Source of the DNA: Candidatus Promineifilum breve
Lineage (GTDB): Bacteria; Chloroflexota; Anaerolineae; Promineifilales; Promineifilaceae
NCBI RefSeq assembly: GCF_900066015.1
Contig: NZ_LN890655.1
Coordinates: forward strand, 2,396,726 to 2,460,725
Direction: 5' to 3'
DNA: 64,000 bases
A program made the translations under genes and the position numbers. The notes under the pieces are model-generated. The model saw only the letters and a program-made list of their open reading frames with translations, searched no databases and was not told the origin of the DNA. Below are positions 1-8,373 of this stretch, piece after piece (the first letter of the stretch is position 1; each line of letters starts with the position of its first letter).

Positions 1-32
1 GTGACCTCGGCCTGGTTTGTCAAGTAGACCCA

Positions 33-422
33 ATGCCTATCTACACTCAACTATACAACAATTGGGATTATGATCCTGCCATGCCGGTGGCGGAAATTAC
101 TCTGCACTCCCCTTTGAGAGCCGAACTTAAGGTCAGCATGATGGCCCTTATTGATTCCGGATCAGATGCTACCATGCTTCCCGCAGCAATTCTTAAGTCT
201 ATCGGCGCGCGCCACTACCGAGGCAGACAGGTACGGGGCATAACCGGCCAGGCGTTGACGGTCGATACGTATCTGATCTCTATTGGCCTCGGCCCATATA
301 CGATTCATGGCATTGAAGCTGTTGCCATGTCTCAGAACAAAGAAGCCATCCTCGGCCGCGACGTACTCAACCAATTGGAACTGACCCTCAACGGCCCGGC
401 CCAGGAAACCTGGATCGCCTGA
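33..422 (+). CDS. Retropepsin-like aspartyl protease family protein
   Basis: A 129-residue protein with the single-domain bacterial aspartyl protease pattern. The segment ALIDSGSDATMLP (residues 38-50) carries the DSG-type catalytic motif, and ILGRDVLNQLEL near the C-terminus matches the second conserved block of this fold (Leu-Gly-Arg-Asp). There is no signal peptide, so a cytoplasmic location is likely. Enzymes of this type act as dimers; the substrate here is unknown. The ATG at 33 starts five bases after an upstream in-frame stop at 25-27, which may end a gene cut off by the window edge. The gene converges on the racemase gene, with their stops one base apart. Family is fairly secure; function is not known. 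Confidence 0.75.
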   Translation: MPIYTQLYNNWDYDPAMPVAEITLHSPLRAELKVSMMALIDSGSDATMLPAAILKSIGARHYRGRQVRGITGQALTVDTYLISIGLGPYTIHGIEAVAMSQNKEAILGRDVLNQLELTLNGPAQETWIA

Positions 423-423
423 C

Positions 424-1338
424 TCACCCCCATTCCTTCAGCCGCGCCGGATCGACCTCGCGAATCAGTGCCCGCGCCAGGATGAGCGTCGGGTCAATCA
501 GCGGCAACCCGTCAAATTCCCGCTCCGCAAAGGCCAAGGGCATCTCCGTGCAACCCAGGATGACCGCTCCCGCCCCACGCTGCCGCAGCGTAGCCAACCC
601 CTGCTCCAGATTGGCCCGCGCCTGAGCCGTCACCCGCCCGGTGGCCTTGATGCCGTAGCCGGGATCATAGATGGCTGGATGGATCGTCTCGGTTTGCAGC
701 GCCTCATCCGGGACAATGACCTGATAACCGTGTGGCTCCAGCGCCGCCGGGTACAGCCGCGCCCGCCATGTCCCGGTCGTGGAGAGTACGCCAATGGTCT
801 TGAGTGCCGGCAACGAAGCCGCCAGATGCGCTGTCGTTTCCTCAATCATGTGTAACAGGCGCAGCGGCCGCTCGAACCCGGCCTTGCCGTCCTCGGCGGC
901 CCTGCCGTCCTCGGCGGCCCTGCCGTCCTCGGCGGCCCCGGCGTCCTCGGCGGCCACGCCGTCCTCGGCGGCCACGCCGGCACGGATGACGTCGAAGATG
1001 GCCGGCGCGTGGGCGGTGTTGCAGGGGATGCCGGCCACCGTGGCCCCGGCCGCGGCCAGCAAGCGCAGTTGCTCCAGAATTGCGTAGGCCGGGTTCTCGG
1101 GCACGCGGCCGAGCAGGTACTCCGTCCGGTCGGCAATGGGGCCGGGCCAGGAGACGCTGATGACCGGCAGGTGCTCCTGATCGGCCGCGGCCACGGTCTG
1201 CTCCAGAATCTTGCGCTGCAAATCCAGCCCGGCGAACGGCCCGACGCCGCCGATGATGCCGATGAGTGGCGTTCCGCGCGCCGCGTTCCGTGTTCCGCGT
1301 TCAGAATAGTCGGTCGAATCAGAGATTAGAGGTGTCAT
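424..1338 (-). CDS. Aspartate/glutamate racemase family protein
   Basis: A 304-residue protein of the Asp/Glu racemase superfamily, which interconverts L- and D-acidic amino acids with two cysteines. Both are present: GIPCNTAHAP (Cys106) and the C-terminal ILGCTEMPL. The N-terminal LIGIIGGVGPFAG matches the first strand and loop. Two features are odd. Residues about 13-23 are encoded by a 7-base tandem repeat, and residues about 122-152 are five copies of a six-residue AAED-type unit encoded by an 18-base minisatellite. The second lies just after the first catalytic block, where the family normally has only a short helix-loop. Both catalytic segments are in frame, so the gene is probably functional. 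D-amino-acid production for the wall would fit the peptide-recycling genes at 26-29 kb, but that is an inference. Confidence 0.82.
   Translation of the reverse strand: MTPLISDSTDYSERGTRNAARGTPLIGIIGGVGPFAGLDLQRKILEQTVAAADQEHLPVISVSWPGPIADRTEYLLGRVPENPAYAILEQLRLLAAAGATVAGIPCNTAHAPAIFDVIRAGVAAEDGVAAEDAGAAEDGRAAEDGRAAEDGKAGFERPLRLLHMIEETTAHLAASLPALKTIGVLSTTGTWRARLYPAALEPHGYQVIVPDEALQTETIHPAIYDPGYGIKATGRVTAQARANLEQGLATLRQRGAGAVILGCTEMPLAFAEREFDGLPLIDPTLILARALIREVDPARLKEWG
881..970. repeat. 18-base minisatellite, five copies, inside the racemase gene
   Basis: Five head-to-tail 18-base units start at 881, 899, 917, 935 and 953. Units two and three are identical and the others differ at one to three positions. 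On the coding (minus) strand each unit gives six residues ending in AAED, so copy-number change would not shift the frame. Confidence 0.9.
1271..1302. repeat. 7-base tandem repeat in the racemase N-terminus
   Basis: Units of the form CGCGTTC/CGTGTTC recur every seven bases and encode Glu-Arg-Gly-Thr-Arg-Asn-type residues before the first beta strand of the racemase. This is one member of the dispersed short-unit repeat family of this window. Confidence 0.7.
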
Positions 1339-1413
1339 TTCGGTTTAGTTCAAATAAACTCCAACATCTACAATCATAGCGCAATAGACTAATTCTCGAT
1401 CAACGCGCTCTTA

Positions 1414-1448
1414 ACTCGCCACTCGCTACTCGCTACTCGCCACTCCCC
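1414..1448. repeat. Five 7-base units abutting a start codon
   Basis: Five units (ACTCGCC, ACTCGCT, ACTCGCT, ACTCGCC, ACTCCCC) fill 1414-1448 exactly, and the ATG of the phosphatase gene follows at 1449. There is therefore no room for a ribosome-binding site. Confidence 0.9.
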
Positions 1449-2501
1449 ATGATTTCTCCCGCCGATCTCATCATCCCGCCGCCCGAAGACGCCTGGGTCG
1501 AACGCCTGCCCGACGGCGACTGGCTCATCCACCTGCACCAGCCGGCGGAGCAGGTGGCAGTCTATGTGAGCGATACTCCCGATGGGCTGATTGCCGACGG
1601 CCGACCGCTGACCGTCGAACGAATTACGAATTATGAATTACGAATTACGAATTCAGGAAACGCGGTGGTCGGCGGTCTGTCGTCCGCGGTCGTCGATTAT
1701 CGCCCCTACTTTCTGCTCGACCTCGACGGCCGCCGTCTGGTCGTCGCCGAGCGGACGCTGCCGCTGGCCGGCGGCGTCAACTTCCGCGACCTGGGCGGCT
1801 ACCGGACGGCCGACGGCCGGGCCGTGCGCTGGGGCCGGGTCTACCGCGCCGGGTCGCTGGCCGAGCTGACCGACGACGACGTGGCCTATCTGGGCCGGCT
1901 GGGGTTGCGGCTGTCGTGCGATTTGCGCTCGGCCGAGGAAGTGGCGCACCGGCCCGACCGTCTGCCGCCGGGCGCGGCCGTCCTGGCCCGGCCCATCGCT
2001 GTCGAGGTCGGCCGCCTGCGGCAGATGTTCACCCTCTTCCGCCTGCGCCACCGCATCCAGGAATTGCTGCTGAACGCCTATATGATCATGCTGGATCAGA
2101 ACGGCCCGATTTACGCCGCGATCATCCATATGGCGGCCGATCCGGCCAACCTGCCGCTCGTTGTCCACTGTACGGCGGGCAAGGATCGCACCGGGCTGGC
2201 CGCGGCGCTGCTCTTGCTGGCCCTGGGTGTGCCGGAAGAGACGGTCATTGCCGACTACACACTGAGCAACCACGCCTTTGACGTGCTGGCCGGGCGGATG
2301 CGGCCGGAGATGTCCCGGCTCTACGCGCTCGGCTTCGATGAGGCGCAGTTGCGGCCGTTCCTGCTGGCTGAGGCGCGCACGTTGCAGGGCGCGCTGGCCT
2401 ATCTGCGCCGCCGTTATGGATCGGTGGAAGGCTACTTGCGGGCGGGTGGTCTTGATGGTGTGACACTGGAACGGTTGCGGCAGGCGTTGTTGAGTGGCTG
2501 A
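1449..2501 (+). CDS. Tyrosine-protein phosphatase (DSP-like, Tyr_phosphatase_3 type)
   Basis: A 350-residue protein. The P-loop is VVHCTAGKDRTGLAAALLL (Cys-x5-Arg, about residues 238-256), typical of bacterial dual-specificity or lipid phosphatases. Upstream is NFRDLGGYRTADGR, the conserved N-terminal block of this family, and then RAGSLAELTDDDVAYLGRLG. The first ~115 residues look like an extra N-terminal domain. That domain contains a repeat-derived insert (ITNYELRITN, about residues 60-70) encoded by 7-base units. The start is the ATG directly after a heptamer array, with no ribosome-binding site. The substrate could be phosphotyrosine or a phosphoinositide-like molecule; the sequence does not decide. 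Confidence 0.87.
   Translation: MISPADLIIPPPEDAWVERLPDGDWLIHLHQPAEQVAVYVSDTPDGLIADGRPLTVERITNYELRITNSGNAVVGGLSSAVVDYRPYFLLDLDGRRLVVAERTLPLAGGVNFRDLGGYRTADGRAVRWGRVYRAGSLAELTDDDVAYLGRLGLRLSCDLRSAEEVAHRPDRLPPGAAVLARPIAVEVGRLRQMFTLFRLRHRIQELLLNAYMIMLDQNGPIYAAIIHMAADPANLPLVVHCTAGKDRTGLAAALLLLALGVPEETVIADYTLSNHAFDVLAGRMRPEMSRLYALGFDEAQLRPFLLAEARTLQGALAYLRRRYGSVEGYLRAGGLDGVTLERLRQALLSG
1621..1654. repeat. In-frame GAATTAC-type heptamer array in the phosphatase gene
   Basis: Units GAATTAC, GAATTAT, GAATTAC, GAATTAC and a final GAATTC run in frame through the coding region and give the NYELRITN-type peptide. The same unit family recurs between genes at 15425-15520 and 55761-55795. Confidence 0.9.
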
Positions 2502-2514
2502 ACCCTCTCCCTAA

Positions 2515-2566
2515 CCCTCTCCCACAGGGAGAGGGAACCAGATGAATCCTCTCCCACAGGGAGAGG
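2515..2566. repeat. Two tandem copies of a CCCTCTCCC-ACA-GGGAGAGGG hairpin
   Basis: Two near-identical perfect hairpins (stem 8-9 bp, loop ACA) at 2515-2535 and 2548-2566, just downstream of the phosphatase stop. They have no U-tract, so they look more like a dispersed palindromic repeat than a normal terminator, although they could block 3' exonucleases. Confidence 0.75.
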
Positions 2567-2586
2567 GAACCGGATTGGCCTCTCTC

Positions 2587-2665
2587 CCTTTCTCCCCTGC
2601 CCCCCTGCTCCCCTGCTCCCCCGCCACCCGCCACCCACCACTTGCCACTTGCCACCCGCCACCCC
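2587..2665. repeat. 8-base and 7-base C-rich tandem repeats before accC
   Basis: A run of CTCCCCTG-type 8-base units passes into GCCACCC/GCCACTT-type 7-base units and ends 12 bases before the accC start codon. Confidence 0.8.
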
Positions 2666-2676
2666 ATAATTACCCC

Positions 2677-4197
<1,521 letters not shown>

Positions 4198-4232
4198 TGG
4201 TTAAAGCGCCTGTGACAAGAAATGTGTAGTTT

Positions 4233-4577
4233 ATGATCGAAGAACTATTGGTCGAAGCTCGCCAACAACTATTGGACAGTGAACTCGAAAGAATACTCCC
4301 TCTGCTGGAAGAGGAGTATGCGGCCGACGCGGTCTACTTATTCGGTTCGGCTGCGACAGGAGACGTCCACCAGTGGTCCGATCTTGACCTTGTCATTATT
4401 AAGGAGACAGACCAACGTTTCCTGGACCGTATTAAGGACGTAATCGAACTGGTTCAACCACAGGTTGGCATGGATATTATTGTCTATACGCCTCAAGAGT
4501 TTGGGCGGTTGTCAGAAGAGCGGCCTTTTGTGAGGGAAGAGATTCTAGCCAAGAGTAAGGTGCTTTGTGCAAAGTGA
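4233..4577 (+). CDS. MNT-type nucleotidyltransferase-fold protein
   Basis: A 114-residue minimal nucleotidyltransferase. The signature YLFGSAATGDVHQWSDLDLV (residues 35-54) contains the GS motif and two acidic metal ligands (Asp50, Asp52). Proteins of this size often pair with HepT-like partners in TA modules and can transfer AMP, but here the downstream overlapping gene is a VapB-like protein instead. The 3' end overlaps that gene by 11 bases, which suggests co-translation. Role unproven. Confidence 0.8.
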   Translation: MIEELLVEARQQLLDSELERILPLLEEEYAADAVYLFGSAATGDVHQWSDLDLVIIKETDQRFLDRIKDVIELVQPQVGMDIIVYTPQEFGRLSEERPFVREEILAKSKVLCAK

Positions 4578-4833
4578 AGACCCTGAAATAGAAAAGCTGC
4601 TCAATGAAATTATAGAGCTAACAGGCGAGTCTAGGATCGAGGCCATTCACAAAGCGTTAGACGAACGACGTCAGAGATTAGCTCTCCAGACGGTCGCTCC
4701 CCGCAGCGAGGCGCGATTACTTGCTTTTCTGGAAGATGAGATCTGGCCGCAAGTTTCACCTGAGTTGCTAGGTAAACTTATCCCGAAAGAAGAGGAAGAT
4801 GCTATTCTGGGTTTTGGCGATTTGGGCTTATGA
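4567..4833 (+). CDS. VapB-like antitoxin with no vapC following
   Basis: An 88-residue protein starting at GTG 4567 and overlapping the preceding nucleotidyltransferase gene. The segment IIELTGESRIEAIHKALDE (about 12-30) matches the N-terminal region of PSK/VapB-type antitoxins, which normally bind DNA and neutralise a PIN-domain RNase. The expected vapC is absent: the frame opening at 4830 stops after about 14 codons and low-GC DNA follows. Either the toxin was lost when the low-GC insert arrived, or this protein now partners the upstream nucleotidyltransferase. Confidence 0.65.
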   Translation: MQSEDPEIEKLLNEIIELTGESRIEAIHKALDERRQRLALQTVAPRSEARLLAFLEDEIWPQVSPELLGKLIPKEEEDAILGFGDLGL

Positions 4834-4980
4834 TTCTCGGTTCCTTGGCCAAGGCGGCCGAGATGCCGTTGTGATGTGTCGACGATATTTTTTCGCGGAT
4901 GGATTTAACACTTGCCTAAAATTCTCATTACCAACTCTAGATAGATGGTGAAAAACGCATGCCTTTGCACTAGCTCCTTT

Positions 4981-5020
4981 AAATAAAAAGAAAGGCCACT
5001 CTTGATTAAAGAGCGGCCTT
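4981..5020 (-). terminator. Intrinsic terminator of the candidate RNA
   Basis: Read on the minus strand, AAGGCC-x-CTCTT pairs with AAGAG-x-GGCCTT around a five-base loop (4992-5020), followed by a T-rich tract over 4981-4991. On the plus strand the tail is not T-rich, so it serves minus-strand transcripts. Confidence 0.75.
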
Positions 5021-5547
5021 CACCTTCAAAACCGAATTTTAGAAGCGTATCGGGCTAGCTAGGCCAAGTCAACCGCTTCTAAAACTCTAATAATCATGTA
5101 TCTGAATTTATTAAATCCGAGATACCGACAACGAGGGTGTTTAGAAGTTTCCGAATCAGTGTGGCCACTTTATCCTTGGGCTGACCCAATGAAACTCCTT
5201 GCACCAGCATCAACCACAAGAAGATTTCTGAATATCTTCCCGGTAGTGCGTCCCGTAATATTGAGCTATATACCCATGTGCAAAAGCACAAGAATAATAT
5301 TGGCTCACAACGGTTTAAGAACTTGGTTATGTAAAAATAGAGCCAAGTACCAAAACGTCGCTCATTACGAGCACGCCCCCGGGGGGTCATTTTAAGACCC
5401 CATCCGGGGACGTCTGCGTGCTAAGAAATTCATACGCAAACCTCCTAATATTCGATTTCTAAGGTTCTTAAGTCACATACAAATTACCTGTCCGAAATTT
5501 ACTCTTGTGGAGAACTTCGATTAGGTACCTTGTAAAATGACTTCTTA
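4985..5547 (-). ncRNA. Candidate large structured RNA, about 560 nt
   Basis: On the minus strand a good promoter, a body without a recognisable protein and an intrinsic terminator form a complete unit. Perfect or near-perfect stems are visible. AGCACGC (5370-5376) pairs with GCGTGCT (5416-5422). Inside it CCCCGG (5377-5382) pairs with CCGGGG (5404-5409), and inside that GGGGTC (5383-5388) pairs with GACCCC (5396-5401). An 11-bp stem TTTTAGAAGCG/CGCTTCTAAAA spans 5037-5084. Further hairpins are TTGGG-CTGA-CCCAA (5176-5189), a 6-bp hairpin around 5220-5239 and TGTGC-TTTT-GCACA near 5277-5290. A 13-codon mini-frame (5433-5392) with an AGGAGG seven bases upstream overlaps the nested stems. I do not recognise the family. 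It should be compared with ornate large RNAs (ROOL, GOLLD, OLE) and HEARO/OMEGA RNAs. Confidence 0.5.
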
Positions 5548-5553
5548 TTACAA

Positions 5554-5582
5554 ATTATAATGGGAAAGATTTGGATTGTAAA
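5554..5582 (-). promoter_or_regulatory. Sigma70-type promoter TTTACA - 17 bp - TATAAT
   Basis: On the minus strand the -35 TTTACA lies at 5577-5582 and a perfect -10 TATAAT at 5554-5559, with 17 bases between. Transcription would start near 5547 and run through the structured region to the terminator at 4981-5020. Confidence 0.65.
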
Positions 5583-5589
5583 CCCTAAA

Positions 5590-5705
5590 CTAGGCTAAAT
5601 CTCGAACTCATCTGCCACATATCGGTCGTCGCAATAGATCTATTCTCCGAAGGTGCTTGCCATCTAGCAGGCGATGGAAACCAGTTTGTCGAAATGACGT
5701 TCATC
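5590..5705 (-). pseudogene. Decayed mntA-like fragment
   Basis: Translated on the minus strand with one internal stop, the stretch around 5600-5660 reads FGE-stop-IYCDDRYVADEFEI. It lines up with FGELLYCADRYAVDEFEM of the intact mntA at 6355-6795. Further upstream the same frame gives an LVS-containing segment matching the mntA LVSTVF region, with another stop. At least two stops make it a non-functional remnant of a second, diverged copy. Confidence 0.75.
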
Positions 5706-5721
5706 ACCCAATATCATCTAG

Positions 5722-5878
5722 AGCCTTGGTCAATTCCGTCCACTCCCCCATCATCAACGTCTCCGCCCGCTCCGCCTACCGATCCCCGCCCGCTCCAGCC
5801 CCGCCGCAATCATCCCGTCCGCCAGCCCTAAATGGCGCAGATTGTTCTTCAACTGCTTGCGCTTCTCACTCAAATCGT
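5722..5878 (-). pseudogene. Decayed 3' end of a second rsmA copy
   Basis: On the minus strand 5730-5876 encodes SEKRKQLKNNLRHLGLADG, then MIAAGLERAGI. This is almost the same as the C-terminal region of the intact rsmA at 7458-8339. After AGI the frame shifts by one base, and the other frame continues with AETLMMGEWTELTKAL, matching AETLTVEEWGQLVEAL. The nucleotide match is strong over about 150 bases. Nothing of the methyltransferase domain remains. Confidence 0.88.
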
Positions 5879-5935
5879 CACATCATTAATGGCTGATCAT
5901 GATGAAGCGCGTTTTCCTATTCTCATGATTACAAT

Positions 5936-6358
5936 TCAGCCGTCAGGTGTTTCCATATAAGCCAACACTCTATCCCCCAAATCGATCAGATCATTTAGCC
6001 CAACAGCAATGACAGAACGAACGATTTCAAGATCCATCCGTTGATAATGATGGACGATGGCATTGCGGAAGCCAACCATCTTTTGCAGTTTCGCGTTCAG
6101 TTCCGAGTCTATAACCTTTTCCACCGCCAGCAGGTCAAAGCTCTCGCCGCTGGACGTGGGAATGCCCAGTTTGCGGGTCTTGATCACGTGATTCGCCAGA
6201 TCGATGGCCTGCTCGCAGGCGCGCAAGATATTGAGCACGGCCGCGTCCTGCCGGGTGAAGTTCTTGTCGAAGCTGTCCGGGTCGGCCGCGAATTCCTCGC
6301 GCGCCCGCCGCACGCAGCGTTGAATGCTTTGAATCTTGTTGAGGACGACGTCGTTCAT
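5936..6358 (-). CDS. HepT-like toxin (HEPN family RNase)
   Basis: A 140-residue all-helical protein of the HepT/DUF86 family. The HEPN RNase motif appears as RNAIVHHY (Arg98, His103, Tyr105). HepT proteins cleave RNA and are silenced by a partner MNT protein that AMPylates the tyrosine of the Rx4HxY motif. The gene overlaps the upstream mntA by four bases (ATGA), as expected for a two-gene operon. All motif residues are present, so the toxin is probably active. Confidence 0.88.
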   Translation of the reverse strand: MNDVVLNKIQSIQRCVRRAREEFAADPDSFDKNFTRQDAAVLNILRACEQAIDLANHVIKTRKLGIPTSSGESFDLLAVEKVIDSELNAKLQKMVGFRNAIVHHYQRMDLEIVRSVIAVGLNDLIDLGDRVLAYMETPDG

Positions 6359-6795
6359 ACTGTATACGCCCGCCCCGTCCGCCGAAATTCGGCCAGAATC
6401 TCCGCCCGTTCCTCGTTCAATTTCTGGTAGTAGGACAGCGTCAGCATCTCAAACTCATCCACGGCGTAGCGGTCGGCGCAGTAGAGTAGCTCGCCGAAGA
6501 TGATCGCTTTTTGGAAGACGGTGGATACCAGCCGCGCGTTCAACAGGTCTACGTCGCGGCTGAGCGCCGTCGCCAGTTCGATATGGAGATCGCTCAGCGC
6601 CAATGACCCGGCCCGTTCGGCCTCATCCGGCGGCAGCAGCAGGGCGACGTCCACGTCGCTGTCGGGCCGCTCGTCAGCCGTGCCGTAGGAGCCGAAGAGA
6701 TAGACGCCCTGCGCGGCTGGATAATGGGCCAAAACGAGCCGGACGATTGCGGCCCTTTTGTCCTCTAGTAGGGTTTCGCTTTGCTTAGTCGCCAT
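6355..6795 (-). CDS. MntA-like nucleotidyltransferase antitoxin
   Basis: A 146-residue minimal nucleotidyltransferase with YLFGSYGTADERPDSDVDV (about 32-50): the GS motif (Gly35-Ser36) and Asp47/Asp49 as metal ligands. In HepT/MntA modules this protein AMPylates the toxin. ATG 6795 is chosen over a TTG three codons upstream because a weak GAG-type ribosome-binding site lies at the right distance from it. It overlaps hepT by four bases. A broken relative lies at 5590-5705. Confidence 0.87.
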   Translation of the reverse strand: MATKQSETLLEDKRAAIVRLVLAHYPAAQGVYLFGSYGTADERPDSDVDVALLLPPDEAERAGSLALSDLHIELATALSRDVDLLNARLVSTVFQKAIIFGELLYCADRYAVDEFEMLTLSYYQKLNEERAEILAEFRRTGRAYTV

Positions 6796-6840
6796 CGTTC
6801 TCAAATTATATGCTATTACAGCCTCTATGAGCGTTCGTGC

Positions 6841-7179
6841 CTACAACCCCAATACCAATCGCAACCCATCCTCTACCTTCTCCATCAGCCTCGAAGGTAG
6901 CGCACCCACTCTTTCGGTCAGCGCCGTTTTATCGACGGTGAGGAGCTGCGACACATTCACGACCGAATCGCGGGGCAGCCCACTTTGTTTTGGACTGACG
7001 AGTAAGTTCCCCGGCGAATTAGAGAGGCGAAGATTGGAAGTGATCGATAGCACCGCGACCGTCTTGATGGCGCTGGCGCTGAAGGTATCGGACTGGATGA
7101 CGAGCACCGGCCGCCTATAGCCGGGCATTGACCCCACCGGATCGGGCAGCGACGCCCACCACACCTCGCCCCGCCGCAT
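6841..7179 (-). CDS. MazF/PemK-type endoribonuclease toxin
   Basis: A 112-residue toxin of the MazF/PemK fold. MRRGEVWWASLPDP at the N-terminus and GYRRPVLVIQSDTFS are typical, followed by the conserved VNVSQLLTVDKTAL. These enzymes cut mRNA, often at short specific sequences. The ATG at 7179 overlaps the antitoxin stop as TGATG; a frame extending ten codons further upstream is less likely. Its antitoxin is the next gene upstream. Confidence 0.9.
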   Translation of the reverse strand: MRRGEVWWASLPDPVGSMPGYRRPVLVIQSDTFSASAIKTVAVLSITSNLRLSNSPGNLLVSPKQSGLPRDSVVNVSQLLTVDKTALTERVGALPSRLMEKVEDGLRLVLGL

Positions 7180-7415
7180 CACCACTCCTCGTGGGGCAGG
7201 GCTAACCACTGGAGTTGGTTCAGAACGGGATCGACAGCCGAATCGTTTTCAGCATAGACCTCATTGAGCGCGGCGAGTATCGCTTCCTCGCGATGTGCCT
7301 CGACAAATTGGGCAACGGCCGTGGCGTAGAGTTGGCTGCGCGACATGCCCAGCCGTGTGGCTAACCCTTCAGCCTCTTCAAAGATGGGGTCGGGGATCGA
7401 TATAGCCGTCTTCAT
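7179..7415 (-). CDS. Ribbon-helix-helix (MazE/CopG-like) antitoxin
   Basis: A 78-residue protein beginning MKTAISIPDPIFEEAEGLA, a ribbon-helix-helix DNA-binding region, with LGMSRSQLYATAV as the helices. The acidic C-terminal half would wrap the toxin. It is the first gene of the operon and overlaps the MazF-type gene by one base. Such antitoxins normally repress their own promoter. A TATAACC sequence just upstream (7424-7440) could be part of it. Confidence 0.88.
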   Translation of the reverse strand: MKTAISIPDPIFEEAEGLATRLGMSRSQLYATAVAQFVEAHREEAILAALNEVYAENDSAVDPVLNQLQWLALPHEEW

Positions 7416-7457
7416 GCCGGTAGTATAACCCTGGTTATACCCATTGTCAATCCACCT

Positions 7458-8339
7458 TCAGCCCAACGCCTCAACTAATTGCCCCCACTCCTCAACCGTC
7501 AACGTCTCCGCCCTTCGCCGCCCATCGATCCCCGCCGCGTCCAGCCCCGCCGCAATCACCCCGTCCGCCAGCCCCAAATGCCGCAGATTATTCTTCAACT
7601 GCTTGCGCTTCTCGCTAAACCCGGCGCGTACCACGCGAAAGAACGCGGCCTCAGTGACCGACGGCGGACGACCGACGACGGACGGCACCTCGTGCTCGGC
7701 GGTCGGTGTTTCGTGGTCTGTGGTCTGTGGTCTGTGGTCTGTCAGATGCCGCTCATCGACATCAACCCGAATCACCGCCGAATCCACCTCCGGCCGCGGC
7801 CAGAACGCCCCGGCCTTCACCGCGCCGACGACCTTCACCGCGCCATAGTATTGCACACTGACCGCCAGCAGGCTCATCTCCGGCGGCTTGGCGGCCAGTC
7901 GATCGGCCACCTCGCGCTGCACGGTCAGCACCAACCGCTTCGGCCGCGGCCGGCCGTCCAGCAGCCGGCGCAGGATGGCCCCGGTGATGTAATAGGGCAC
8001 GTTGGCGACGACGACAAACGGCCCGTCGAACCACGCCGCCGGGTCGAACTTCAGGATGTCGCCGTGCACCAGTTCGACGTTGCGGAACGGCTCCAGCTCG
8101 TAGCGCAGGATGGGCAGCAGCCGCTCGTCCAGCTCCACGGCCACCACCCGCCCGGCGGCCTGGGCCAACTGGCGCGTCAATGCCCCCAGCCCCGGCCCAA
8201 TCTCCAACACCTGATCGGCCGGCGACAACTCGGCCGCGGCGGTGATGCGCGCCAGCAGCCCCTCGTCATAGAGGAAGTTCTGCCCCAGGCTCTGCTTGGG
8301 GGTGATGGCGTAGCGGTCGAGGATTTGGCGCGGGTGCAT
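7458..8339 (-). CDS. rsmA: 16S rRNA dimethyladenosine methyltransferase
   Basis: A 293-residue RsmA/KsgA. It dimethylates two adenosines near the 3' end of 16S rRNA using S-adenosylmethionine. Motifs: KQSLGQNFL (15-23), EIGPGLGALT (46-55) and the catalytic VANVPYY (111-117). The ATG at 8339 gives the usual N-terminus MHPRQILDRY; the longer open frame is an artefact. Residues about 198-228 are not family sequence. They are encoded by short 7-base repeats and sit between the methyltransferase domain and the C-terminal helices. The enzyme probably tolerates this exposed loop. A decayed duplicate of its 3' end lies at 5722-5878. Confidence 0.95.
   Translation of the reverse strand: MHPRQILDRYAITPKQSLGQNFLYDEGLLARITAAAELSPADQVLEIGPGLGALTRQLAQAAGRVVAVELDERLLPILRYELEPFRNVELVHGDILKFDPAAWFDGPFVVVANVPYYITGAILRRLLDGRPRPKRLVLTVQREVADRLAAKPPEMSLLAVSVQYYGAVKVVGAVKAGAFWPRPEVDSAVIRVDVDERHLTDHRPQTTDHETPTAEHEVPSVVGRPPSVTEAAFFRVVRAGFSEKRKQLKNNLRHLGLADGVIAAGLDAAGIDGRRRAETLTVEEWGQLVEALG
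7657..7745. repeat. 7-base repeats inside rsmA
   Basis: Two runs occur: a GACGACC/GACGGAC-type stretch at about 7657-7690, and TCTGTGG repeated every seven bases at about 7712-7742. Both are translated in frame on the minus strand (HLTDHRPQTTDH and VVGRPPS). Confidence 0.85.
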
Positions 8340-8373
8340 CGGTATTGCTCCGGGCAGGCACGGGGGCCGGCCC

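Larger units (their letters stand above)
4834..5935. other. Low-GC island without a convincing protein gene
   Basis: About 1.1 kb that is clearly AT-richer than the rest of the window. From left to right it holds a minus-strand intrinsic terminator (4981-5020), a dense set of stem-loops (5030-5422), a minus-strand promoter (5554-5582), a decayed mntA fragment and a decayed rsmA fragment. Open frames of about 100 codons on both strands between 5094 and 5395 overlap the stems and show no recognisable domain. Confidence 0.7.

Noticed and set aside
1..27. Possible 3' end of an upstream gene (frame ending TAG at 25-27)
   Set aside because: Only eight codons are visible, too few to support a gene.
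779..1087. Ser-Pro-Ala repeat protein on the plus strand
   Set aside because: It is the reverse reading of the 18-base minisatellite in the racemase gene.
4834..4876. Start of a vapC gene after the VapB-like gene
   Set aside because: The frame stops after about 14 codons and lacks the acidic PIN motif.
5094..5395. Frames of about 100 codons on both strands in the low-GC island
   Set aside because: They overlap each other and the predicted stems, and show no family motif; a protein cannot be excluded but is not supported.
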